The notes under the pieces were generated by a model. The model was not told the origin of the DNA. It was given only the letters and a program-made list of their open reading frames with translations, and did no database searches. A stretch of 64,000 nt of DNA from Noviherbaspirillum saxi (GTDB taxonomy: Bacteria; Pseudomonadota; Gammaproteobacteria; Burkholderiales; Burkholderiaceae_D), in the NCBI RefSeq assembly GCF_003591035.1, contig NZ_QYUO01000003.1:1178001-1242000 (forward strand). The letters are read 5' to 3'. Below, one piece after another: positions 47,165 to 54,469 of the stretch. Each line of letters begins with the position of its first letter. The first letter of the stretch is position 1. The position numbers and the translations under genes were made by a program.

Positions 47165-47488
47165 ATGCCCGGCGAGCGTACCGCTGGTTTTGCACAACTG
47201 GCCTTCCTGAAGCGGCCGCCGCGGCTCACACCCGAAGCCTGGCTGGATATCTGGCACAACCAGCATACGCCGGTGGCGATTGATACCCAGGACAACTTCC
47301 TGTACATGCAAAACGTCGTGGTGCGTCCGTTTACCTATGCGGCGCCGCCCTATGATGCGATTGTCGAGGAATGCTTTTCCTCCGCGGCAATGAGCGATCC
47401 TCATGCATTCTTTGACGCAAGCGGCGACGACGAAAAATTCAAGCGCAATCTGCAGGCGATGATGGAAAGCTGCCAGGGGTCCTTTTGA
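47165..47488 (+). CDS. EthD-like domain protein, short or truncated
   Basis: 107 residues from ATG 47165; the open frame reaches back to 47015 but overlaps the lipoprotein gene and hairpin. The segment FLKRPPRLTPEAWLDIWHNQ, followed by HTPVAIDTQDN, is the EthD/dimeric alpha-beta-barrel motif (LTPEEFxxyW...H.P). Full EthD proteins of this type have one or two such domains and a longer N-terminus, and no good RBS is seen, so this may be a decayed 3' part. It lies between the SurE/lipoprotein pair and an IS3 remnant. Confidence 0.6.
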   Translation: MPGERTAGFAQLAFLKRPPRLTPEAWLDIWHNQHTPVAIDTQDNFLYMQNVVVRPFTYAAPPYDAIVEECFSSAAMSDPHAFFDASGDDEKFKRNLQAMMESCQGSF

Positions 47489-47555
47489 TTTCCATGCAAT
47501 TTACGACGGTAGCCACCCCTAGCATTCATGCGGATTCCAGCCTGGCCGGACTGGT

Positions 47556-47804
47556 TTATAAAGAAATATCTCCAGCCAGCTCCCGCTTGACCCGCTGCAG
47601 TTCCGTTTCCAATTCGGTCTGCAGCTTCTGATTTCGGTCAATCTCTTCAAGCTTGCCTGCCTTCGATATTCGCAACCAGTTCGTCAATGTCTTGAGAGGG
47701 ATCGACAGTCGTCGCGATGCCTCTGACGCCACAACTGCCTCCGCCAGCTTTACAGCTTCCTCCCGAACTTCCTTTGTGTAACGCGCTTTCGGCATTCGAT
47801 TCAT
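47556..47804 (-). pseudogene. IS3-family orfA (helix-turn-helix subunit), 3'-truncated
   Basis: 82 codons starting MPKARYTKEVREEAVKLAEA, with the HTH in RRLSIPLKTLTNWLRISKAG and a coiled-coil start (ELETELQRVKRELA). IS3-family OrfA proteins continue with a leucine-zipper segment and then orfB; here the sequence leaves the family after RELA and stops, and orfB is absent. The inner terminal repeat lies at 47834-47861, facing the repeat-protein genes. Confidence 0.82.
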
Positions 47805-47898
47805 CTATGTCTCCGTTTCTCAATTCTACGAAACGTTGGCATACACTTTTTTCAGCCGACCTCCACGTGCGCAAACGGTTCCCTCCGGTGCGAGCCTG

Positions 47899-49530
47899 CT
47901 ATTTCATGCCACCTTTCCAACGCAGATGGCTTTCCGTTGCGCCCGACAGGCGCGCCAGCTGCTCGATGCTAAGCCGTTCGCCATCGACCATCGCCCCGGC
48001 CTCGCCCCGTTGGCTGGCCGCGTGCAGCCGCCGCGCGTAAGCCATGTGGTTCTCCCCTTCTCGGCGCGGATATGCCAATCGGATAGGTTCCAGTTCCGGC
48101 GGCAGCCCCTGCAGCTGCGGATCCAGGCGCAGATTGGCTTCCGTTGCGCCCGACAGGCGCGCCAGCTGCTCGATGCTAAGCCGTTCGCCATCGACCATCG
48201 CCCCGGCCTCGCCCCGTTGGCCGGCCGCGTGCAGCCGCCGCGCGTAAGCTATGTTGTTCTCCCCTCCTCGGCGCGGATATGCCAATCGGATAGGTTCCAG
48301 TTCCGGCGGCAGTCCCTGCAGCTGCGGATCCTGGCGCAGACTGGCTTCCGTTGCGCCCGACAGGCGTGCCAGCTGCTCGATGCTAAGCCGTTCGCCATCG
48401 ACCATCGCCCCGGCCTCGCCCCGTTGGCCGGCCTCGTGCAGCCGCCGCGCGTAAGCTATGTGGTTCTCCCCTTCTCGGCGCGGATATGCCAATCGGATAG
48501 GTTCCAGTTCCGGCGGCAGTCCCTGCAGCTGCGGATCCAGGCGCAGACTGGCTTCCGTTGCGCCCGACAGGCGTGCCAGCTGCTCGATGCTAAGCCGTTC
48601 GCCATCGACCATCGCCCCGGCCTCGCCCCGTTGGCCGGCCGCGTGCAGCCGCCGCGCGTAAGCTATGTTCATCTCCCCTCCTCGGCGCGGATATGCCAAT
48701 CGGATAGGTTCCAGTTCCGGCGGCAGTCCCTGCAGCTGCGGATCCTGGCGCAGCTTGGTTTCCGTTGCGCCCGACAGGCGCGCCAGCTGCTTGATGCTAA
48801 GCCGTTCGCCATCGACCATCGCCCCGGCCTCGCCCCGTTGGCCGGCCTCGTGCAGCCGCCGTGCGTAAGCCATGTTCTTCTCCCCTCCTCGGCGCGGATA
48901 TGCCAATCGGATAGGCTCCAGTTCCGGCGGCAGTCCCTGCAGCTGCGGATCCAGGCGCAGATGGCTTTCCGTTGCGCCCGACAGGCGCGCCAGCTGCTCG
49001 ATGCTAAGCCGTTCGCCATCGACCATCGCCCCGGCCTCGCCCCGTTGGCCGGCCGCGTGCAGCCGCCGCGCGTAAGCCATGTTGTTCTCCCCTTCTCGGC
49101 GCGGATATGCCAATCGGATAGGTTCCAGTTCCGGCGGCAGTCCCTGCAGCTGCGGATCCTGGTGCAGATGGCCTTCCGTTGCGCCCGACAGGCGCGCCAG
49201 CTGCTCGATGCTAAGCCGTTCGCCATCGACCATCGCCCCGGCCTCGCCCCGTTGGCCGGCCGCGTGCAGCCGCTGCGCGTAAGCTATGTTCTTCTCCCCT
49301 CCTCGGCGCGGATATGCCAATCGGATAGGTTCCAGTTCCGGCGGCAGTCCCTGCAGCTGCGGATCCAGGCGCAGATTGGCTTCCGTTGCGCCCGACAGGC
49401 GCGCCAGCTGCTTGATGCTAAGCCGTTCGCCATCGACCATCGCCCCGGCCTCGCCCCGTTGGCCGGCCGCGTGCAGCCGCCGCGCGTAAGCCATGTTGTT
49501 CTCCCCCTTGGGGCGCGGATACGCCAACCA
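47899..49530 (-). repeat. 207-bp tandem repeat array A (7 full units and one partial)
   Basis: Units of 207 bp in frame (69 codons). Most bases are invariant, including synonymous positions; changes cluster at codons 8, 11-13, 21, 40, 51-52 and 54-55. Codon pairs seen at 51-52 are GCC-AAT, GCC-AGT, AGC-CAT, GGC-CAT and ACC-AAG. Confidence 0.95.
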
Positions 49531-50385
49531 AATACGCTGCCGTTCCTGTTTCGTCAGCACGGGAACACCATCGCCGTTGCCCGCCCACTCTGCACCGACA
49601 ACGCTACGATCGGTGCGATCGCGCAGCCTGCTGCGCTGGTTCAAAAATTGTTCCGCAGAGCCTGAGCTGCTGCATTGTGCACCTCTCGGCTCCGGCAGCG
49701 TTGAAAGAACCGCATGGCCCGGCAGGCTGGACGCATCGAACATGGGCTCGTCTCCCACCTCCTCCTCTGCAACCCAGGGTGCCTTGCGCTTGCGTGATGC
49801 AGTCGTCTCTGCCTGCATGACGGCATCCGCCCCGATGGGCTGGTCGCCGGTAGCGGCGTCAACTTGCGGGGATTCGAAGCGGAGGACCTTCTCTTTCTCG
49901 AGTGCGCTGATGTGGCAGAAGCGCACAACGCCAGCAGCATCAATGCCTAAGTCCACCGAACACTGCGACGGCATCTGCACCATCCTGCCAATGAGCTCAG
50001 GGAGAGTGACAAGGTAGGTGATGCGCCTTCCCTCTTGGCCGTTCCCTTGAGGCACGCCAGAGCCTGTAGGCGCGGCTTTGAGCACTCTTTGCAGCAGTAG
50101 CAGATCTGCGGTGGACAGTGCGCCGTCCATGCCTTGGCGGGATAACCCCTCCCGAGGCATGGACGGCGACACCGCACCGTATGCGGTGCGCTGGAGATGC
50201 TGGATTACCGGCGGACCCATGCCGCTCCCTCCCGTCTGCGGCCAGTCGAAATCTGGTATCGCAGAGATACTGACGGTGCTCTGGCTGACAGGCCAATGTC
50301 GTATCTGTGCCAGGACGCCAGGTACGGCTGGCGCTGCCGCGGCAGTGATGTCGGATTGCTTTGGCGAGCGGATAATGGGAACCAT
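47899..50385 (-). CDS. 69-residue tandem-repeat protein A, candidate type III effector
   Basis: 828 residues from ATG 50385 (no clear RBS). Residues 1-60 are rich in Ser, Pro, Ile and Gln with few acids, as in type III signals. RKRK (198-201) resembles a nuclear localisation signal and precedes an acidic patch (EEEVGDE). From 286 to 768 there are seven 69-residue repeats (RLAYPRR...GENNMAYARRLHAAGQRGEAG...LSIEQLARLSGATE-xx-L), then a partial eighth ending WKGGMK. Repeat residues 51-52 vary: AN, GH, SH, TK, AS, AS, AN, SH. Residues 11-13 also vary. The LSIEQLARLSGATE part resembles a helix-turn-helix. An exact hrp box lies 81 bp upstream. I do not recognise the family. Confidence 0.8.
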   Translation of the reverse strand: MVPIIRSPKQSDITAAAAPAVPGVLAQIRHWPVSQSTVSISAIPDFDWPQTGGSGMGPPVIQHLQRTAYGAVSPSMPREGLSRQGMDGALSTADLLLLQRVLKAAPTGSGVPQGNGQEGRRITYLVTLPELIGRMVQMPSQCSVDLGIDAAGVVRFCHISALEKEKVLRFESPQVDAATGDQPIGADAVMQAETTASRKRKAPWVAEEEVGDEPMFDASSLPGHAVLSTLPEPRGAQCSSSGSAEQFLNQRSRLRDRTDRSVVGAEWAGNGDGVPVLTKQERQRIWLAYPRPKGENNMAYARRLHAAGQRGEAGAMVDGERLSIKQLARLSGATEANLRLDPQLQGLPPELEPIRLAYPRRGGEKNIAYAQRLHAAGQRGEAGAMVDGERLSIEQLARLSGATEGHLHQDPQLQGLPPELEPIRLAYPRREGENNMAYARRLHAAGQRGEAGAMVDGERLSIEQLARLSGATESHLRLDPQLQGLPPELEPIRLAYPRRGGEKNMAYARRLHEAGQRGEAGAMVDGERLSIKQLARLSGATETKLRQDPQLQGLPPELEPIRLAYPRRGGEMNIAYARRLHAAGQRGEAGAMVDGERLSIEQLARLSGATEASLRLDPQLQGLPPELEPIRLAYPRREGENHIAYARRLHEAGQRGEAGAMVDGERLSIEQLARLSGATEASLRQDPQLQGLPPELEPIRLAYPRRGGENNIAYARRLHAAGQRGEAGAMVDGERLSIEQLARLSGATEANLRLDPQLQGLPPELEPIRLAYPRREGENHMAYARRLHAASQRGEAGAMVDGERLSIEQLARLSGATESHLRWKGGMK

Positions 50386-50465
50386 GGTGATATTCAAATT
50401 GTGTGAAGGAAAACGTGAATGGGATGCGCCGGCATGCCGTTTCGAGCGAAGCCGTTCCGCGTGCT

Positions 50466-50494
50466 TATGTGGTTCCACGTGCGCAAACGGTTCC
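50466..50494 (-). promoter_or_regulatory. hrp box upstream of repeat protein A
   Basis: On the minus strand GGAACC, 16 bases, CCACATA: an exact match to the HrpL (ECF sigma) consensus GGAACC-N15-17-CCACNNA. It ends 80 bases before the start codon. HrpL boxes control type III secretion and effector genes in Pseudomonas syringae, Erwinia and some Herbaspirillum. Confidence 0.8.
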
Positions 50495-50510
50495 CTCCGG
50501 TGCGAGCCTG

Positions 50511-52142
50511 CTATTTCAGGCCACCTTTCCAACGCAGCTTGGTTTCCGTTGCGCCCGACAGGCGCGCCAGCTGCTCGATGCTAAGCCGTTCGCCATCGAC
50601 CATCGCCCCGGCCTCGCCCCGTTGGCCGGCCGCGTGCAGCCGCCGCGCGTAAGCCATGTTCTTCTCCCCTCCTCGGCGCGGATATGCCAATCGGATAGGT
50701 TCCAGTTCCGGCGGCAGTCCCTGCAGCTGCGGATCCTGGTGCAGACTGGCTTCCGTTGCGCCCGACAGGCGTGCCAGCTGCTCGATGCTAAGCCGTTCGC
50801 CATCGACCATCGCCCCGGCCTCGCCCCGTTGGCCGGCCGCGTGCAGCCGCCGCGCGTAAGCCATGTTGTTCTCCCCCTTGGGGCGCGGATATGCCAATCG
50901 GATAGGTTCCAGTTCCGGCGGCAGCCCCTGCAGCTGCGGATCCAGGCGCAGATTGGCTTCCATTGCGCCCGACAGGCGTGCCAGCTGCTCGATGCTAAGC
51001 CGTTCGCCATCGACCATCGCCCCGGCCTCGCCCCGTTGGCCGGCCGCGTGCAGCCGCCGCGCGTAAGCCATGTTCTTCTCCCCTCCTCGGCGCGGATATG
51101 CCAATCGGATAGGCTCCAGTTCCGGCGGCAGTCCCTGCAGCTGCGGATCCAGGCGCAGATTGGCTTCCGTTGCGCCCGACAGGCGCGCCAGCTGCTCGAT
51201 GCTAAGCCGTTCGCCATCGACCATTGCCCCGGCCTCGCCCCGTTGGCCGGCCTCGTGCAGCCGCCGCGCGTAAGCTATGTGGTTCTCCCCTCCTCGGTGC
51301 GGATATGCCAATCGGATAGGTTCCAGTTCCGGCGGCAGTCCCTGCAGCTGCGGATCCAGGCGCAGATTGGCTTCCATTGCGCCCGACAGGCGCGCCAGCT
51401 GCTCGATGCTAAGCCGTTCGCCATCGACCATCGCCCCGGCCTCGCCCCGTTGGCCGGCCTCGTGCAGCCGCCGCGCGTAAGCTATGTGGTTCTCCCCTCC
51501 TCGGCGCGGATATGCCAATCGGATAGGTTCCAGTTCCGGCGGCAGTCCCTGCAGCTGCGGATCCTGGCGCAGATGGCTTTCCGTTGCGCCCGACAGGCGT
51601 GCCAGCTGCTCGATGCTAAGCCGTTCGCCATCGACCATCGCCCCGGCCTCGCCCCGTTGGCCGGCCGCGTGCAGCCGCCGCGCGTAAGCTATGTGGTTCT
51701 CCCCTCCTCGGCGCGGATATGCCAATCGGATAGGTTCCAGTTCCGGCGGCAGTCCCTGCAGCTGCGGATCCTGGCGCAGACTGGCTTCCGTTGCGCCCGA
51801 CAGGCGCGCCAGCTGCTCGATGCTAAGCCGTTCGCCATCGACCATCGCCCCGGCCTCGCCCCGTTGGCCGGCCGCGTGCAGCCGCCGCGCGTAAGCCATG
51901 TGGTTCTCCCCTTCTCGGCGCGGATATGCCAATCGGATAGGTTCCAGTTCCGGCGGCAGCCCCTGCAGCTGCGGATCCAGGCGCAGATTGGCTTCCGTTG
52001 CGCCCGACAGGCGTGCCAGCTGCTCGATGCTAAGCCGTTCGCCATCGACCATCGCCCCGGCCTCGCCCCGTTGGCCGGCCGCGTGCAGCCGCCGCGCGTA
52101 AGCCATGTTCTTCTCCCCCTTGGGGCGCGGATACGCCAACCA
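50511..52142 (-). repeat. 207-bp tandem repeat array B (7 full units and one partial)
   Basis: Same unit as array A and the same number of units, but a different order of variants. The first unit always carries W instead of R at position 1 and PK at 7-8; in B a PK unit also appears as the seventh repeat, a sign that unit pieces have been exchanged. Confidence 0.95.
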
Positions 52143-52997
52143 AATACGCTGCCGTTCCTGTCTCGTCAGCACGGGAACACCATCGCCGTTGCCCGCCCAC
52201 TCTGCACCGACAACGCTACGATCGGTGCGATCGCGCAGCCTGCTGCGCTGGTTCAAAAATTGTTCCGCAGAGCCTGAGCTGCTGCATTGTGTACCTCTCG
52301 GCTCCGGCAGCGTTGAAAGAACCGCATGGCCCGGCAGACTGGACGCATCGAACATGGGCTCGTCTCCCACCTCCTCCTCTGCAACCCAGGGTGCCTTGCG
52401 CTTGCGTGATGCAGTCGTCTCTGCCTGCATGACGGCATCCGCCCCGATGGGCTGGTCGCCGGTAGCGGCGTCAACTTGCGGGGATTCGAAGCGGAGGACC
52501 TTCTCTTCCTGGAGTGCGCTGATGTGGCAGAAGCGCACAACGCCAGCAGCATCAATGCCTAAGTCCACCGAACACTGCGACGGCATCTGCACCATCCTGC
52601 CAATGAGCTCAGGGAGAGTGACAAGGTAGGTGATGCGCCTTCCCTCTTGGCCGTTCCCTTGAGGCACGCCAGAGCCTGTAGGCGCGGCTTTGAGCACTCT
52701 TTGCAGCAGTAGCAGATCTGCGGTGGGCAGTGCGCCGTCCATGCCTTGGCGGGATAACCCCTCCCGAGGCATGGACGGCGACACCGCACCGTATGCGGTG
52801 CGCTGGAGATGCTGGATTACCGGCGGACCCATGCCGCTCCCTCCCGTCTGCGGCCAGTCGAAATCTGGTATCGCAGAGATACTGACGGTGCTCTGGCTGA
52901 CAGGCCAATGTCGTATCTGTGCCAGGACGCCAGGTACGGCTGGCGCTGCCGCGGCAGTGATGTCGGATTGCTTTGGCGAGCGGATAATGGGAACCAT
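50511..52997 (-). CDS. 69-residue tandem-repeat protein B, candidate type III effector
   Basis: 828 residues from ATG 52997, the same length as protein A. The 285-residue N-terminus differs from A at only five positions (91, 163, 164, 236, 279), keeping RKRK at 198-201. Seven full repeats and a partial eighth (ending WKGGLK) follow, with residues 51-52 reading AN, AS, SH, AN, AN, AN, AS, TK; two repeats have AME instead of ATE. The repeat order therefore differs strongly from A although the scaffold is the same. Its own exact hrp box is at 53078-53106. An upstream extension of the frame runs into the IS3 remnant and is not used. Confidence 0.8.
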   Translation of the reverse strand: MVPIIRSPKQSDITAAAAPAVPGVLAQIRHWPVSQSTVSISAIPDFDWPQTGGSGMGPPVIQHLQRTAYGAVSPSMPREGLSRQGMDGALPTADLLLLQRVLKAAPTGSGVPQGNGQEGRRITYLVTLPELIGRMVQMPSQCSVDLGIDAAGVVRFCHISALQEEKVLRFESPQVDAATGDQPIGADAVMQAETTASRKRKAPWVAEEEVGDEPMFDASSLPGHAVLSTLPEPRGTQCSSSGSAEQFLNQRSRLRDRTDRSVVGAEWAGNGDGVPVLTRQERQRIWLAYPRPKGEKNMAYARRLHAAGQRGEAGAMVDGERLSIEQLARLSGATEANLRLDPQLQGLPPELEPIRLAYPRREGENHMAYARRLHAAGQRGEAGAMVDGERLSIEQLARLSGATEASLRQDPQLQGLPPELEPIRLAYPRRGGENHIAYARRLHAAGQRGEAGAMVDGERLSIEQLARLSGATESHLRQDPQLQGLPPELEPIRLAYPRRGGENHIAYARRLHEAGQRGEAGAMVDGERLSIEQLARLSGAMEANLRLDPQLQGLPPELEPIRLAYPHRGGENHIAYARRLHEAGQRGEAGAMVDGERLSIEQLARLSGATEANLRLDPQLQGLPPELEPIRLAYPRRGGEKNMAYARRLHAAGQRGEAGAMVDGERLSIEQLARLSGAMEANLRLDPQLQGLPPELEPIRLAYPRPKGENNMAYARRLHAAGQRGEAGAMVDGERLSIEQLARLSGATEASLHQDPQLQGLPPELEPIRLAYPRRGGEKNMAYARRLHAAGQRGEAGAMVDGERLSIEQLARLSGATETKLRWKGGLK

Positions 52998-53077
52998 GGT
53001 GATATTCAAATTGTGTGAAGGAAAACGTGAATGGGATGCGCCGGCATGCCGTTTCGAGCGAAGCCGTTCCGCGTGCT

Positions 53078-53106
53078 TATGTGGTTCCACGTGCGCAAAC
53101 GGTTCC
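53078..53106 (-). promoter_or_regulatory. hrp box upstream of repeat protein B
   Basis: Same sequence as at 50466-50494, shifted by 2612 bp: GGAACC-N16-CCACATA on the minus strand. At the third junction copy (47862) only the GGAACC half and spacer remain. Confidence 0.8.
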
Positions 53107-53179
53107 CTCCGGTGCGTGAGATCGGTCGGAATTTGTGTATGCCAACACGGCGTCAAGCAGCGATCTTTTGTTGAAGGTA

Positions 53180-53277
53180 TTACTGCATGAATGCTGCCGG
53201 CGACAGGTAGCTCAACCGTGCCTGCCGCCGCTGGCGATTGTAAAACCGGTCGATATACTCGACGATCTCGCACTAGG
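53180..53277 (-). pseudogene. IS3-family orfB, C-terminal remnant
   Basis: The minus strand reads EIVEYIDRFYNRQRRQARLS, then YLSPAAFMQ and stop, the conserved end of IS3-family transposases (YN..RRH..L.Y.SP). About 32 codons remain. The IS right end follows at about 53117-53147, next to repeat protein B. Confidence 0.85.
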
Positions 53278-53498
53278 CCTGCCTTCAATCGCGTCCAGCT
53301 TCACATCGCTGGCGACCACTGGCAGCAGATCTTCCGGCGCCAAGTGGCCGGTCGGCACATGCAGATGCTGATCCCGCATGTGCGCTAGGCGAAGATGCGC
53401 TTTGCGTAAGTCCTATTAGGGCCTGTTGACATTCAGTTTGGCACTCCCAACCTGAATGTCAACAGGCCCTAGCCCGAACAGGGAAGGGTGTCGAACTA
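53278..53498. other. Mosaic of unidentified fragments and an inverted repeat
   Basis: Between the IS3 remnant and the XRE gene. The minus strand around 53285-53385 reads like a piece of a gene (MRDQHLHVPTGHLAPEDLLP) that I cannot assign. A 19-bp palindrome and a TAGGGCGTGTCATCAA sequence resembling an IS5-type end lie on the right. Confidence 0.4.
53417..53471. repeat. 19-bp perfect inverted repeat (possible IS end pair)
   Basis: TAGGGCCTGTTGACATTCA and its exact complement surround a 17-base loop. The TA outer ends and GGGCCTGTTGACA sequence look like two abutting terminal repeats of an IS5-like element with no interior. Confidence 0.65.
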
Positions 53499-54305
53499 CT
53501 AGGGCGTGTCATCAATTTGCGGAAACGAAACTCGTCCGTCCCTAACCGCCGTCCTCTTCGTCTTGGACGGCAAGCCGCGGAGATCGATCCGACCGGATGA
53601 AATCAACACCAGATACCAGGCCTTCTGGGCTGCCGAAGCGTGACGGTCCGCCTCGCCGAGCAGGCGGATGTTGCGCTGGAAGTCGCGAATCATGTCTTCC
53701 ATGCGCGCCAGCGAAGACTCGGAAAGCTTGACCATCTCGGCGCCCCACGGCGCCTTGGACTGCAATGCATCGAGCGCGAAATAGCCGGCCTTGAGCCACT
53801 GGGCGAACTGGGTACGCATCGGTCCGTCCTTGCGCCATTCGATATCGCGCACCGTCAGCAATCGCACTTCGTTCCCCGGCAGCAGATCAATCAAGCGCAG
53901 TTTGTCGAGCCGGGTCAGGTAAACGATCAGTGCAGCAGGTTCCAAGCCCTGCTCGCGCCACAATTCGTCCGGCGACCAACCGCGCAGGATGATGGTGAAG
54001 ATGAATACCAGGATCTGGTCTTGCGCGAGCGCCTGCTCTTGCTCGATGCTGAGCTGACGCAGGCGCGCGTCGGCGTCATGCGCGGCGAATTCGATCAGTT
54101 CGATCAGGCTCACATCGACAAATGCGCACAGGTCTTCGAGACGCTCCACGGTAATGCCCTTGCCCGCGAACCAGCGCTTGATGGTCGGCTCGCTCACTGC
54201 CAGCGTCCGCGCAATGTCGCGGTAGCCGATTCCCCTGGCACGCAACAGGCGCCTGAGCGAGTTCACCAGCAGCGGGAGTTGGCGGTCGCTTTTCTTTCGC
54301 ATCAT
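53499..54305 (-). CDS. XRE-type HTH transcriptional regulator
   Basis: 268 residues. The HTH is at 24-65 (RGIGYRDIARTLAVSEPTIK and FAGKGITVERLEDLCAFVD), an XRE/lambda-repressor-like domain. The remaining 200 residues are helical with no motif I recognise (IEWRKDGPMRTQFAQWLKAG). The last residues (IDDTP) come from a TAGGGCGTGTCATCAA sequence that resembles an IS end, so the natural C-terminus may have been replaced. It is divergent from the amidohydrolase gene and may regulate it. Confidence 0.85.
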   Translation of the reverse strand: MMRKKSDRQLPLLVNSLRRLLRARGIGYRDIARTLAVSEPTIKRWFAGKGITVERLEDLCAFVDVSLIELIEFAAHDADARLRQLSIEQEQALAQDQILVFIFTIILRGWSPDELWREQGLEPAALIVYLTRLDKLRLIDLLPGNEVRLLTVRDIEWRKDGPMRTQFAQWLKAGYFALDALQSKAPWGAEMVKLSESSLARMEDMIRDFQRNIRLLGEADRHASAAQKAWYLVLISSGRIDLRGLPSKTKRTAVRDGRVSFPQIDDTP

Positions 54306-54469
54306 GTCTTTTCCGAGAGAGCGGCACCGTGAACTTGATGCCTGATTGCACTAAATTGCGTATTTGATCAGAATCGGATCATCAGATGATCCTTTTTTGA
54401 AAGATTACCAACAAAAAGAAATTCGCGCCACGATCGCCATGTACTACTAACGACAACGGAGGAAGACGC

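Larger units (their letters stand above)
47862..53116 (-). repeat. Tandem duplication, two units of exactly 2612 bp
   Basis: The 31-base junction TCCACGTGCGCAAACGGTTCC... is found at 47862, 50474 and 53086, exactly 2612 bp apart each time. Each unit holds one complete repeat-protein gene plus its upstream region. The units are nearly identical outside the 207-bp repeat arrays and differ mainly in the order of repeat types within them. Confidence 0.92.
47556..53277 (-). mobile_element. Composite-transposon-like structure: IS3-family ends flanking the repeat-protein pair
   Basis: On the minus strand, from right to left: orfB tail (53277-53180) and an IS right end, the two repeat-protein genes, then an IS left end and orfA (47804-47556). 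The inner ends share GGTCGG...GTGTATGCCAAC (47834-47861 complement and 53124-53146). Both IS copies are in the same orientation and have lost their outer parts. This is the arrangement left by a composite transposon whose outer ends were deleted; I have not shown that it can move. Confidence 0.6.

Noticed and set aside
47836..49665. Long plus-strand open frame (609 codons) across repeat array A, and its counterpart at 50403-52277
   Set aside because: It is the antisense of the 207-bp repeats. The minus frame has the coherent N-terminus, hrp box and repeat logic; the plus frame is open only because the repeat lacks stops in that frame.
50386..50470. Plant-inducible promoter box (TTCGC-N15-TTCGC) upstream of repeat protein A
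   Set aside because: One TTCGC is present but the second half is GGCGC, so the box is incomplete. The hrp box is exact instead.
47899..52142. CRISPR-like array of regular repeats
   Set aside because: The 207-bp units are contiguous, coding and in frame, with no spacers.
47899..52142. Extra hrp boxes within the repeats (GGAACC occurs in many units)
   Set aside because: No CCACNNA follows at 15-17 bases in the units; the sequence there continues into the conserved LAYPRR codons.
47899..52997. Classical TALE protein
   Set aside because: Repeats are 69 residues, not 33-35, and share no sequence with TALE repeats or their N-terminal region; only the polymorphic-dipeptide pattern is similar.
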